Origin: an uncultured Erysipelotrichaceae bacterium | GTDB lineage: Bacteria; Bacillota_I; Bacilli_A; RF39; UBA660 | Direction of reading: 5' to 3' | Assembly: GCA_902797265.1 (NCBI GenBank) | Contig: CADBSF010000053.1 | Span: 1-41,076, forward strand | DNA: 41,076 nucleotides | Program-made: the position numbers and the translations under genes | The notes under the pieces: model-generated | What the model was told of the DNA's origin: nothing | Database searches by the model: none | What the model saw: only the letters and a program-made list of their open reading frames with translations | Shown here: positions 1-7,129 of the stretch, one piece after another | Layout of the letters: each line of letters opens with the position of its first letter | Numbering within the stretch: position 1 is the first letter of the stretch

Positions 1-65
1 CCTATTACTCCTATAAGTAGTAATAATCCTATCATCATTTTTCCTTTTTTTACATCTTTTCTCAT
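1..65 (-). CDS. 5' end of a membrane or secreted protein (partial)
   Basis: Only the first 21 codons lie in the window; the gene runs off the left edge. The ATG at 63-65 follows AGAAAGGAAT, a good ribosome binding site. The peptide opens with a Lys/Arg-rich stretch (MRKDVKKGKMM) followed by a run of Ile, Leu, Gly and Val, which looks like a signal peptide or first membrane segment. There is too little to name a family. Confidence 0.6.
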   Translation of the reverse strand, partial: MRKDVKKGKMMIGLLLLIGVI

Positions 66-195
66 ATTTAATTCCTTTCTATTTTTTTTTTTTTTCTAAA
101 CTTTATGGTGGTTCACCAATACGAAATATGATTATTGTATGTCGTATAAATTTACTAATTCCTATATCTAATATCAACATCTCTCTACTATATTC

Positions 196-224
196 ATTCT
201 AACAAAAAAAAAGAAATTTTTCAA
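196..224 (-). promoter_or_regulatory. Candidate sigma-A promoter of the left-edge gene
   Basis: On the minus strand TTGAAA (219-224) is followed after 17 bp by TAGAAT (196-201). Start of transcription would fall near 189, giving a leader of about 120 nt before the ATG at 65. The fit is moderate and the surroundings are AT-rich. Confidence 0.4.
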
Positions 225-339
225 TTCTCTTTCTTGCATTCTATTTAAAAAAACAGAAAAAATAAATCTATTCTAATTAGAATACTAGATTCATTTAATT
301 TTTTGTAATTTGAAATTTTGATGATACATTTTTTCATAT

Positions 340-366
340 AAAAGAACTATTCCAAAGAATAGTTCC
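340..366 (-). terminator. Terminator of the spore-protein gene
   Basis: A 9-bp perfect stem GAACTATTC/GAATAGTTC with a 4-nt loop (344-365) lies just after the stop codon. On the minus strand it is followed by a short T run (TTTTATA). Confidence 0.55.
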
Positions 367-371
367 AAAAT

Positions 372-641
372 TTATTTACTAGATTTTTTACTTCTTTTCT
401 TAGACTTTTTAGAACTAGAAGTATTACTATTACTTTGAGAATTATTAGAATTAGACTTACCCATTCCATTTTCTACTAATCTTTTAGTAATTTCTCCACC
501 TACTAGTCCATTATCACGACTACTAGCATTACCACCTAAATTAACTCCAAATTCATTGGCTATTTCATACTTCATTTTTTCAATAGACTTACTTGAACCA
601 GGAACTCTAACTTTCATAGAAGAATTTTTCTTCTTAGGCAT
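372..641 (-). CDS. Alpha/beta-type small acid-soluble spore protein
   Basis: This 89-residue protein would coat spore DNA and protect it from UV and chemical damage. The core matches the alpha/beta SASP family: [10 protein letters not shown], which includes the GPR protease cleavage region, then [12 protein letters not shown]. The start chosen is the ATG at 639-641, because AGGAGG sits 7 bp upstream; an in-frame GTG three codons earlier overlaps that ribosome binding site. What is odd is the C-terminal tail after residue 62: about 27 residues of Asn/Ser followed by [12 protein letters not shown]. Classical SASPs end soon after the GGEITKRLV block, so the tail is an extension that may add DNA contacts (inference). 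It lies 54 bp downstream of thiI on the same strand, with no clear terminator between. Its presence is the main sign that the host forms spores. Confidence 0.88.
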   Translation of the reverse strand: MPKKKNSSMKVRVPGSSKSIEKMKYEIANEFGVNLGGNASSRDNGLVGGEITKRLVENGMGKSNSNNSQSNSNTSSSKKSKKRSKKSSK

Positions 642-695
642 ATTATTCACCTCCTATATATAGATTGTGAATAATTCATAATATTATACTAGAAA

Positions 696-1883
696 TTATA
701 AATAATTAGAAAATTCTAAAGATTCATTTTCTACAATAGAAATCGTATTAATAGACTCTACAGCAATCTCTATCATACTTTGATAATCAAACTTTTCTTC
801 TTCCTCTAAGCAGACATCAAGTCTAGGATTTATAACAGGATGTTTTGGAACAAAAACAGTACAACAATCTTCATACGGAATAATACTAATATCAAAAGTA
901 TCTATTTTTTTAGCAATATCAATAATCTCTAATTTATCAAAACAAGCTAATGGTCTAATAACAGGAACATTAGTAACAGAATTAATAACAGAGAGACTAG
1001 TTAAAGTCTGAGAAGCTACTTGTCCAATACTTTCTCCATTAATAATAACTTTAGCATCATATAAAGAACAAATCCTATCCATGATTCGATACATCATTCT
1101 TCTCATAATAGTAATACAATAATCTTCTCGACAATTCTTATAAATAGCTTCTTGAATAGGAGTAAAATTAACAATATGTAAATGAATCCTATCCGTATAA
1201 GAAACTAATTTACGACATAGAGAAATAACTTTATTACGAGCTTCAATACTAGTATGAGGAATTGCTTCAAAATAAACACAATCAACAATAACTCCTCTTT
1301 TTAAAGATAAATACCCTGCAACAGGAGAATCAATTCCTCCTGAAAGCATTAATAATCCTCTTTGTTGAGTACCTACAGGATATCCTCCACTTCCTAAATA
1401 TTGATTACAATAAATAAAAGTTTCTTTCTCCCTTATTTCTATTTTAATTAGTAATTCTGGATGATGAACATCTACAGAAATAGAAGGAATGTTTTTAAGA
1501 ATAAGTCCTCCCAAAACTCTATTATAATCCATACTTGAGATAGGAAATTTCTTATTACTTCGTTTTACCTCTACTTTAAAAGTAGAAAATTTTTCTAGTT
1601 TTACAATTTCTAATACTTTCTTTTGAATAATCTCATCATTTACATCTACAATACTAGCAATATGATATTTATGAATACCAAATATCTTATCAATAATCGA
1701 TTTAATAGAATCTAAATCTTTCTCTAAAAATTCAATATACATTCTAGCTCTATCCTTATGAATTTTAACTTCATATTTTCTTAATTTATTTTCTATATTT
1801 CGATATAATGTATTAATAAAATAATTTCTATTACCACTCTTAGTAGATAATTCTCCATATTTAATAAGAATTACTTTATCCAT
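696..1883 (-). CDS. thiI: tRNA 4-thiouridine synthase ThiI
   Basis: ThiI adenylates U8 of tRNA and replaces its oxygen with sulfur delivered as persulfide; it can also feed thiazole synthesis. The 395-residue product has the N-terminal ferredoxin-like and THUMP regions (residues about 1-165) and a PP-loop ATP pyrophosphatase site SGGIDS at 181-186. A conserved EDCCTVF cysteine pair lies near the C-terminus. There is no rhodanese domain, so this is the short Bacillus-type form that needs a separate cysteine desulfurase; that partner is not next door here. The ATG at 1881-1883 is preferred over a GTG three codons upstream, since GGTGG lies 5 bp before it. A promoter candidate is at 1900-1929. 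Confidence 0.93.
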   Translation of the reverse strand: MDKVILIKYGELSTKSGNRNYFINTLYRNIENKLRKYEVKIHKDRARMYIEFLEKDLDSIKSIIDKIFGIHKYHIASIVDVNDEIIQKKVLEIVKLEKFSTFKVEVKRSNKKFPISSMDYNRVLGGLILKNIPSISVDVHHPELLIKIEIREKETFIYCNQYLGSGGYPVGTQQRGLLMLSGGIDSPVAGYLSLKRGVIVDCVYFEAIPHTSIEARNKVISLCRKLVSYTDRIHLHIVNFTPIQEAIYKNCREDYCITIMRRMMYRIMDRICSLYDAKVIINGESIGQVASQTLTSLSVINSVTNVPVIRPLACFDKLEIIDIAKKIDTFDISIIPYEDCCTVFVPKHPVINPRLDVCLEEEEKFDYQSMIEIAVESINTISIVENESLEFSNYL

Positions 1884-1899
1884 TCTAACCACCAGGGTT

Positions 1900-1929
1900 A
1901 TTTTATCATAAAAAATAGTTTTGATACAA
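1900..1929 (-). promoter_or_regulatory. Candidate thiI promoter
   Basis: TTGTAT (1924-1929) and TAAAAT (1900-1905) are 18 bp apart on the minus strand, and TGA just before the -10 gives an extended -10. It lies between the terminator at 1930-1957 and thiI, where a promoter is needed. Confidence 0.5.
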
Positions 1930-1957
1930 GAAAAAAAGAAGGAATTTCTTCCTTCTA
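1930..1957 (-). terminator. Terminator of the ezrA operon
   Basis: The 8-bp stem AGAAGGAA/TTCCTTCT with a 4-nt loop (1937-1956) is followed on the minus strand by seven or more T. It overlaps the stop codon of the pilin-like gene, closing the ezrA transcript. Confidence 0.82.
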
Positions 1958-2572
1958 ACTAATTAATTTCTTTCTACGATAATAAGTATCTTTAACAACA
2001 GTACAAACACTTGGTTCTATATCATTAATCGTAAGATAATTCTTTTTATATGCTTTATTAATCATATAGATTAAATATAATCCTTCATGGTTCTCTTGAT
2101 AAATATTAGCTCCATTTCTAGTACAATTATATAGAGTCTTTTCATCATAATCACCATATTCTGGTTTTTTCTTAGTCCATTCACTTACTTCATAAATATC
2201 TACTTTAAAATCAGCAGTAAGCATTTCTCTATCAATCAAATATTTACCACATTTTAAAGTTACATAAGGATGTTTATTCAAATACTCTACTTTAGATTGA
2301 CTAGGATCACAATATCCATTATTAACAGGATTCTTAATATTTTTAATTAATTTCTCATCAATAGCTTCTTTTAAATATACAACTTCTTCATCTTGGAAAT
2401 AATGAATATTAGTCGCAACAATATAAGAAAATTCTCCTGCACTTTGTTTCATTGAAAACAATCGAATATTATTTCTATTTCCGATAGAAATAATTAAAAC
2501 TAAACCTACTATTATTATAATTGCTATAATAAAGAATACTTCTACATCTTTTAAATCATACTTATTTCTCAT
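1955..2572 (-). CDS. Single-span membrane protein, possibly pilin-like
   Basis: I do not recognise a named family with certainty. The 205-residue protein has a short charged N-terminus, one strongly hydrophobic segment (about residues 13-31) and an extracytoplasmic domain with four cysteines at 88, 108, 151 and 191, a number that allows two disulfides. An uncleaved N-terminal helix before a Cys-bearing domain recalls type IV pseudopilins, but the classical GFTLIE cleavage motif is absent; KDVEVFF stands in that place. The start overlaps the end of ezrA by 11 bp, so the two are probably translationally coupled, and a strong terminator follows the stop. The pairing with ezrA hints at a role at the division site or cell surface, which is inference only. 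Confidence 0.75.
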   Translation of the reverse strand: MRNKYDLKDVEVFFIIAIIIIVGLVLIISIGNRNNIRLFSMKQSAGEFSYIVATNIHYFQDEEVVYLKEAIDEKLIKNIKNPVNNGYCDPSQSKVEYLNKHPYVTLKCGKYLIDREMLTADFKVDIYEVSEWTKKKPEYGDYDEKTLYNCTRNGANIYQENHEGLYLIYMINKAYKKNYLTINDIEPSVCTVVKDTYYRRKKLIS

Positions 2573-4274
2573 AAATACCCATCAACTTTCTATATAAATT
2601 ATTATCTACTACAGAAGTAGCCTTAAGTGAGACATCTAATGATTCTTTATAGTTTCCTTTGTTAAAGAATTTTAAAGCATCATCTAATCCTTTATCTACT
2701 TCTATAAATTTTTCTCTATACCTATTAGCATAAACCATTGCCATTTCAGCCAATCTTGCATTTTTAACCATCTCAGTAGTTGTATTATATAACTTTAATA
2801 CTAAATCTCTTGCTGTATCTACTCTAGTATTTAATGTTTTAATTACAATTGGTTTTTTATTTAATTCTACAATAACTTCTTTAATAGCTTCATTTGCTTC
2901 ACTTAATTGTACAAAATAAGTATCCGTAATAACTGGTAATTTAGTACTTCGAATTTCATCTTTACAGATTTTTAAGAAGTCTTGAATTTCTTCTAATTGT
3001 TCTCTAGCTCTTACTTCATCATCATACATATTACCAAGAGATTTCAAAGCAGTATCAAATTCATTTTCCATATCAGTTAAACGATTAGATAAATGTTCCA
3101 TTTCTTCATTTAACATCGAATAACTACAAGTTTTATTTTCATCTCTTTGAACCATCTTTTTATAATCATCATTAATAACTACCAGTTTTTTATTAACTTC
3201 ATGAATAATAGAAATATCTTCATCTGTCAAATCATACATATTCTTAATATCATCTAATTGTAAATAGACATCATTAACAAGATTATTGGTATTAGTAAGT
3301 CTTTTATCAAAAGCAGCAATTTCTTCTTCATATACTTTTCTAGATAATCTTTCTTTTTCAAAGTCTACAAAGATGGAATCATAATATTCAAGCATTGTCT
3401 TCAAATCAAACATACAGTTTTCTAAATTCAATACTTTTACATTTTCTAATATTTTATCAATATTCTTCTTTGATTCCTCGATATTATAATCTAGATTTAA
3501 GAAATCTAATACATATCCTTGATCTACCATTTCTTTATAGGTATAAGATACTTCTTTCATTCGATTAGGAATAATCTTATTAGCCATTAATAAGATATCA
3601 GGCAATTCACTAACAACAATCTCCATATGATCAATCATCGCATCTAATGCTTTACAAATATGAACTACTTCATTATAATCGTTAGCTTCCATAACTTTTT
3701 CAAAATCCAAGAAATTTTTTTCGATATTTTCCAACTGCAACATACAAGCATCTTGCATAAAATCATATAATTCTTTATGATCTAAAAACTCTTTATTCAG
3801 ATTTCTATATTTAGCTTTTAACTTAATAACAATCGCTCTATATTTTTCTTCACTTAAAGTAATATCTTTAATCTCTTCTAATAAATGTTCAGCAGCTTCT
3901 CGTACCTTATAAATTTCAATTTCTGTTTTCGCAATACGATAAATACAATTTTTGTAGTCTCTTTTTTCTACAAAAACATCTAAATCAATTAACATATCAT
4001 CGATAGTAGTCAATCTTTTCTCTTTAATATAAGTAAATTTCTCTTGCCATTTATTATATTTTTCTTCTAATTTATCATTTTTAATAATAGGTTCTACTTT
4101 AGATAATTCTAATAATACAGGAGTAGAAGCTACCATATTTCTTTGTATTTCTAGATTTTTAATTTTATTTCTGTAAAACTTCATCCGCATTTTTTTAATG
4201 AAATGAAAAACTACAATTACAATAATAACAAGTACCACAACAGCAGTTCCAATAATCAGAAATTGTCCTTGCAT
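2562..4274 (-). CDS. ezrA: Septation ring formation regulator EzrA
   Basis: EzrA is a membrane-anchored regulator of FtsZ ring assembly found in Bacilli; it limits Z rings away from midcell and links the ring to wall synthesis. The 570 residues match the usual family length of about 560-570. One N-terminal membrane segment (about residues 5-25) is followed by RNKIKNLE and a long, Glu/Lys-rich, all-helical region, as expected for the spectrin-like repeats that form the EzrA arch. The ATG at 4272-4274 has GAGGTGAAGAT before it. A promoter candidate lies at 4342-4370. The downstream pilin-like gene overlaps its last codons. The presence of EzrA argues for class Bacilli rather than Clostridia. 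Confidence 0.9.
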   Translation of the reverse strand: MQGQFLIIGTAVVVLVIIVIVVFHFIKKMRMKFYRNKIKNLEIQRNMVASTPVLLELSKVEPIIKNDKLEEKYNKWQEKFTYIKEKRLTTIDDMLIDLDVFVEKRDYKNCIYRIAKTEIEIYKVREAAEHLLEEIKDITLSEEKYRAIVIKLKAKYRNLNKEFLDHKELYDFMQDACMLQLENIEKNFLDFEKVMEANDYNEVVHICKALDAMIDHMEIVVSELPDILLMANKIIPNRMKEVSYTYKEMVDQGYVLDFLNLDYNIEESKKNIDKILENVKVLNLENCMFDLKTMLEYYDSIFVDFEKERLSRKVYEEEIAAFDKRLTNTNNLVNDVYLQLDDIKNMYDLTDEDISIIHEVNKKLVVINDDYKKMVQRDENKTCSYSMLNEEMEHLSNRLTDMENEFDTALKSLGNMYDDEVRAREQLEEIQDFLKICKDEIRSTKLPVITDTYFVQLSEANEAIKEVIVELNKKPIVIKTLNTRVDTARDLVLKLYNTTTEMVKNARLAEMAMVYANRYREKFIEVDKGLDDALKFFNKGNYKESLDVSLKATSVVDNNLYRKLMGIYEK

Positions 4275-4341
4275 ATCTTCACCTCAATCCTACCATATAT
4301 TTTAACACAAAACGACTTTAATTTCTATATTTTATAAAAAT

Positions 4342-4370
4342 ATTATAAAAAATGTATAAAAAAATGTCTA
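4342..4370 (-). promoter_or_regulatory. Candidate ezrA promoter
   Basis: TAGACA (4365-4370) and a perfect TATAAT (4342-4347) are separated by 17 bp on the minus strand, about 70 bp before the ezrA start. Confidence 0.6.
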
Positions 4371-4421
4371 TAACGTTAAAATATCTAATCATATTCTTCC
4401 CATAAAAGAAAAGATTATTAG

Positions 4422-4464
4422 TAAAAAAAAGAAGTCTCTTAACAATAGAAAATGTTAAGAAACT
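4422..4464 (-). terminator. Minus-strand hairpin with T run upstream of rpsD
   Basis: TCTTAACA (4437-4444) pairs with TGTTAAGA (4453-4460). The stem extends to 11 bp by AGT/ACT with one mismatch. On the minus strand it runs into TTCTTTTTTTT, so it looks like an intrinsic terminator. No annotated minus-strand gene ends here. It may stop antisense transcription or isolate the ezrA promoter. Confidence 0.45.
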
Positions 4465-4476
4465 GTATAATATTTC

Positions 4477-4505
4477 TTGACATATCAATGGTTTTACACT
4501 ATAAT
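4477..4505 (+). promoter_or_regulatory. Consensus sigma-A promoter of rpsD
   Basis: TTGACA (4477-4482) and TATAAT (4500-4505) match the consensus perfectly with a 17-bp spacer. The predicted start near 4512 leaves a leader of about 150 nt. Confidence 0.88.
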
Positions 4506-4511
4506 TAATAA

Positions 4512-4664
4512 TGCAAATTCCTTGAAACAGCGAATTTAGAATGATTTAAAGTGTTTTTCAAATAATTTGAGTAACCATTGCTGTTTACGCGAAAGAAGAA
4601 GAAAAACTCCCTAAATCATGGCTAAAGAAAAGTAATTTGTAAAAATACAGAAAGGAGAAAATTT
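4512..4664 (+). promoter_or_regulatory. rpsD leader with pseudoknot, probable S4 autoregulatory RNA
   Basis: The 150-nt leader can form a crossed set of helices. TGATTTA (4542-4548) pairs with TAAATCA (4612-4618), and GTTTTTC (4553-4559) with GAAAAAC (4601-4607), forming one long arm. AACAGC (4526-4531), which lies outside that arm, pairs with GCTGTT (4580-4585) inside it. A small hairpin, CAAA/TTTG, lies within. That arrangement is an H-type pseudoknot. In Bacillus and other Firmicutes, free S4 binds its own mRNA leader to repress rpsD; that is known for the family. The structure here was found by eye. The ribosome binding site is AAAGGAG at 4651-4657. Confidence 0.65.
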
Positions 4665-5267
4665 ATGTCAAGATATACTGGTTCAAGTTTTAAACAAGCT
4701 CGTCGTGTTGGTTTTTCAATTAGTGAAACTGGTAAAGAATTAGTAAAAAGACCTTATGGTCCTGGACAACATGGTAGTGAACGTAAAGGAAAATTATCTG
4801 ATTATGGAACTCAATTAAAAGAAAAACAAAAAGTACGTTTCTTATATGGTTTAAATGAAAGACAATTTAGAAAGACATTTGAAGAAGCTTCTAAAATGAA
4901 GGGTATTCAAGGTACTAATTTCTTAAGATTATTAGAGTCTAGATTGGATAATTTAGTATACCGTATTGGTTTTTCTACAACTCGTCGTGGAGCTAGACAA
5001 TTAGTAAATCATGGTCATGTAACTGTAAATGGAAAGAAAGTTGACATTCCATCATACAGAGTAAAACCTGGAGATGTTATCTCATTAAAAGAAGATGACA
5101 AGAATTTAAAAATTGTTAATGAATCATTAGAAAAGATATCAAGAAGAGTAGAATTCATTACTTATGATGAAGGTAAGAAAGAAGCTACTTATGTAAGACT
5201 TCCTGAAAGAGGAGAATTAAGTGCTGATATCAATGAAGCATTAATAGTTGAATTCTATAACAAATAA
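4665..5267 (+). CDS. rpsD: 30S ribosomal protein S4
   Basis: S4 is a primary 16S rRNA binder that starts assembly of the 30S body, and in Firmicutes it represses its own synthesis. The 200-residue protein has the usual length. It shows [18 protein letters not shown] at the N-terminus, the [10 protein letters not shown]-type loop ([10 protein letters not shown]), and an S4 RNA-binding domain containing [13 protein letters not shown] and [15 protein letters not shown] (about residues 85-145). No Cys zinc motif is present, so it is the zinc-free form. It is monocistronic: a consensus promoter and structured leader precede it and a strong terminator follows. It is the only plus-strand gene in the first 13 kb. 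Confidence 0.97.
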   Translation: MSRYTGSSFKQARRVGFSISETGKELVKRPYGPGQHGSERKGKLSDYGTQLKEKQKVRFLYGLNERQFRKTFEEASKMKGIQGTNFLRLLESRLDNLVYRIGFSTTRRGARQLVNHGHVTVNGKKVDIPSYRVKPGDVISLKEDDKNLKIVNESLEKISRRVEFITYDEGKKEATYVRLPERGELSADINEALIVEFYNK

Positions 5268-5290
5268 AACTTCCAAATGGAAGTTTTTTT
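5268..5290 (+). terminator. rpsD terminator
   Basis: AACTTCC (5268-5274) pairs with GGAAGTT (5279-5285) around a 4-nt loop, followed by a T run. It sits directly after the rpsD stop, and read on the minus strand it could also stop the convergent phosphatase transcript. Confidence 0.88.
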
Positions 5291-5294
5291 CTTG

Positions 5295-5831
5295 CTACAA
5301 AGTATATTCTTCTAATTGACAATTTTTTATTGAACCATCATATAAATGTCCTTTTAAAGGTTTCTTTAATAATAAAATACGAAGAGCTCGATAAGGAGAT
5401 CCATGAGTTACAATTAAAATACTATCGGACTCTTTATGATTCTTTTGAATCATATCTAAAAATTCCTGACACCTCTTAAAAATATCTTGAATAGGCTCAA
5501 CTCCTAATTTAGAACTATTTAAATCATAATCCCAAAATAGATATCGATTATATTCCCCGTAATCTCTTCCTTCTAATTCTCCCATATCTCTTTCAATTAA
5601 TCTCTGATCAGGAACTGTTTTTACTCTATCTCCAATCAATATCATAGCTGTTTCAACACATCGAATAAAAGGACTCATATAACATATATCATAAGATTTA
5701 TCTTGAATCACTTGTTTTAGTCTCAAGCATTCTCTTCTTCCCGTATCATTTAATAAAGGATTACTCCTACCTTGAATAATATTATTATAGTTAAATTCAG
5801 TTTGTCCATGTCGAACCAATGTAATTCTCAC
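5295..5831 (-). CDS. Histidine phosphatase (phosphoglycerate mutase-like)
   Basis: The 178-residue protein belongs to the histidine phosphatase superfamily. The phospho-accepting RHG lies at the very N-terminus (TLVRHGQTEFN). A conserved Arg lies in YMSPFIRCVETA, the Glu in ERDMGELEGRDYGEY, and the second catalytic His in IVTHGSPYRAL. The substrate cannot be read from sequence; family members include cofactor-dependent phosphoglycerate mutases, adenosylcobalamin phosphatase and small general phosphatases. The start is a GTG at 5829-5831. It follows directly on the TAA of the upstream gene, whose last codons contain GGAGG 8 bp before the GTG, so the pair is translationally coupled. Confidence 0.85.
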   Translation of the reverse strand: MRITLVRHGQTEFNYNNIIQGRSNPLLNDTGRRECLRLKQVIQDKSYDICYMSPFIRCVETAMILIGDRVKTVPDQRLIERDMGELEGRDYGEYNRYLFWDYDLNSSKLGVEPIQDIFKRCQEFLDMIQKNHKESDSILIVTHGSPYRALRILLLKKPLKGHLYDGSIKNCQLEEYTL

Positions 5832-7037
5832 TTAACTAACCTCCAATACTTTTAAAGCATTACTATAATGAACAAATTTACTCAAATAACTACCATCCTC
5901 ATAAGAAGAATAACCAACTACTAAATAATGATTTTCCTCTAAAGTAATATCCGTAAAATAGTCATCTCTTTCTTCTCCATAAGTACTAATACCCATCTGC
6001 TTTAAAGAAGTATTATATTTACCAATTAAACCATCATAATTAAATACATCTGCTGTCTTACTACCACGATTCTTATTAGTACTAATAATTCCAATTACTA
6101 AAATATTATTATCATGATCAAGTATCATTTTATGAAAACGAGTAGATCCTTCTCCCTCATAAGTAATTTCTTCAATTTTCGATAAATTGATATCATACTC
6201 TGCAAGAACTCCTGACACATGAGAATTATCAATTCTTTTAGAACCACTAACAAAGATCATTTGATTAGAACAAACAATACCCGTAAGCCCTAATTCATCT
6301 GTATCATGATAATCACTAGAAGAAACAAAATTTCCCTCTAAATCATACTTCACAATAACTCCTGTATAAGAATCTCTTAGTCCTACAACATAAATCATAT
6401 GATCAAAAACAAGAATATCATTAAAGACAGCTGACTTATTATCACCAAAAGTTTTTTTCCATAATAACTTTCCATCTCTACTATATTTTACTAAGATAGC
6501 TCCCCCTTCTTTACTACCAATTTTTGTATTTTTATATACACTTTGTCCTACTACCAAATAACCATCTTCAACAATATATACTTTCGTAAATTTTGAATTA
6601 TCCAATAATGTAAAATCAACATCAAATAATACATTCAAAGAAGAATCATATTTAATTAAGAAAGCTCTACGAATAGAATTTTCATGATCTTCTTTTGTTT
6701 TTTCATAACTACCTACGGCAATAATATCCTCTTTATCAATACCTACTCCAAAGAAAGAACTATTATATCCAACACTGTATAGTTTCTCATAGGTTTTCTC
6801 ATGTTTCTTATTATACTTAGAAATTTTAGCTTTTTCATAATAGGAATGATTATCATTATTACTACCAACAGTAACATAAGAAGAATCACTAAAACTAATT
6901 GCATTAATTCCATCAAAATATAAAGATTCTTTCTCCTGAAAAAAAACTTTAGATCCTAAAAGAATTATTTCAATGATTAAAATAATAATAAGAATTCCTA
7001 CATTATACTTTAATTGTTTCAATTTTCTTTTATTCAT
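5832..7037 (-). CDS. Membrane-anchored beta-propeller-like protein
   Basis: No named family is recognised. One membrane helix lies at about residues 12-32. The remaining 370 residues face outside and carry repeated units with a pattern like 'VVG' or 'AVGS', then a loop, then 'xKYD..L' (for example IKYDSSLNVLF, VKYSRDGKLLWKKTFG, VKYDLEGNF, AEYDINLSK, GKYNTSLKQ). About six such blocks are visible, typical of a beta-propeller of the PQQ/WD-like type. The start ATG follows GAGGTGATTAC. It has its own consensus-like promoter and is coupled to the phosphatase behind it. A sensor or scaffold at the cell surface is plausible, but its ligand is unknown. Confidence 0.75.
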   Translation of the reverse strand: MNKRKLKQLKYNVGILIIILIIEIILLGSKVFFQEKESLYFDGINAISFSDSSYVTVGSNNDNHSYYEKAKISKYNKKHEKTYEKLYSVGYNSSFFGVGIDKEDIIAVGSYEKTKEDHENSIRRAFLIKYDSSLNVLFDVDFTLLDNSKFTKVYIVEDGYLVVGQSVYKNTKIGSKEGGAILVKYSRDGKLLWKKTFGDNKSAVFNDILVFDHMIYVVGLRDSYTGVIVKYDLEGNFVSSSDYHDTDELGLTGIVCSNQMIFVSGSKRIDNSHVSGVLAEYDINLSKIEEITYEGEGSTRFHKMILDHDNNILVIGIISTNKNRGSKTADVFNYDGLIGKYNTSLKQMGISTYGEERDDYFTDITLEENHYLVVGYSSYEDGSYLSKFVHYSNALKVLEVS

Positions 7038-7064
7038 GTAATCACCTCATTACCTTATAAATTC

Positions 7065-7093
7065 AATATAGTTTACATTAATAGATATGTCAA
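7065..7093 (-). promoter_or_regulatory. Sigma-A promoter of the beta-propeller/phosphatase operon
   Basis: A perfect TTGACA (7088-7093) and TATATT (7065-7070) are separated by 17 bp on the minus strand, about 30 bp upstream of the start codon. Confidence 0.8.
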
Positions 7094-7129
7094 GTAAAAA
7101 ACAAAAAAAGAAATACTAATTAGTATTCT

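Larger units (their letters stand above)
66..371. other. Intergenic region of about 300 bp
   Basis: The stretch is very AT-rich. It holds a T15 tract (82-95), a minus-strand promoter candidate (196-224), a perfect 16-bp palindrome TATTCTAATTAGAATA (269-284) and the terminator of the spore-protein gene (340-366). A 25-codon minus-strand frame (103-180) lies in the probable 5' leader of the edge gene but has no proper ribosome binding site. I see no other gene here. Confidence 0.5.
4275..4476. other. Divergent intergenic region between ezrA and rpsD
   Basis: No gene is visible. The stretch carries the candidate ezrA promoter and a minus-strand hairpin with a T run (4422-4464). The rpsD promoter and leader begin at 4477. 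Confidence 0.5.

Noticed and set aside
661-688. Sigma-G promoter for the spore protein
   Set aside because: GTATA and CAATCTA at 17 bp come close to the sigma-G pattern, but the start would fall inside the ribosome binding site.
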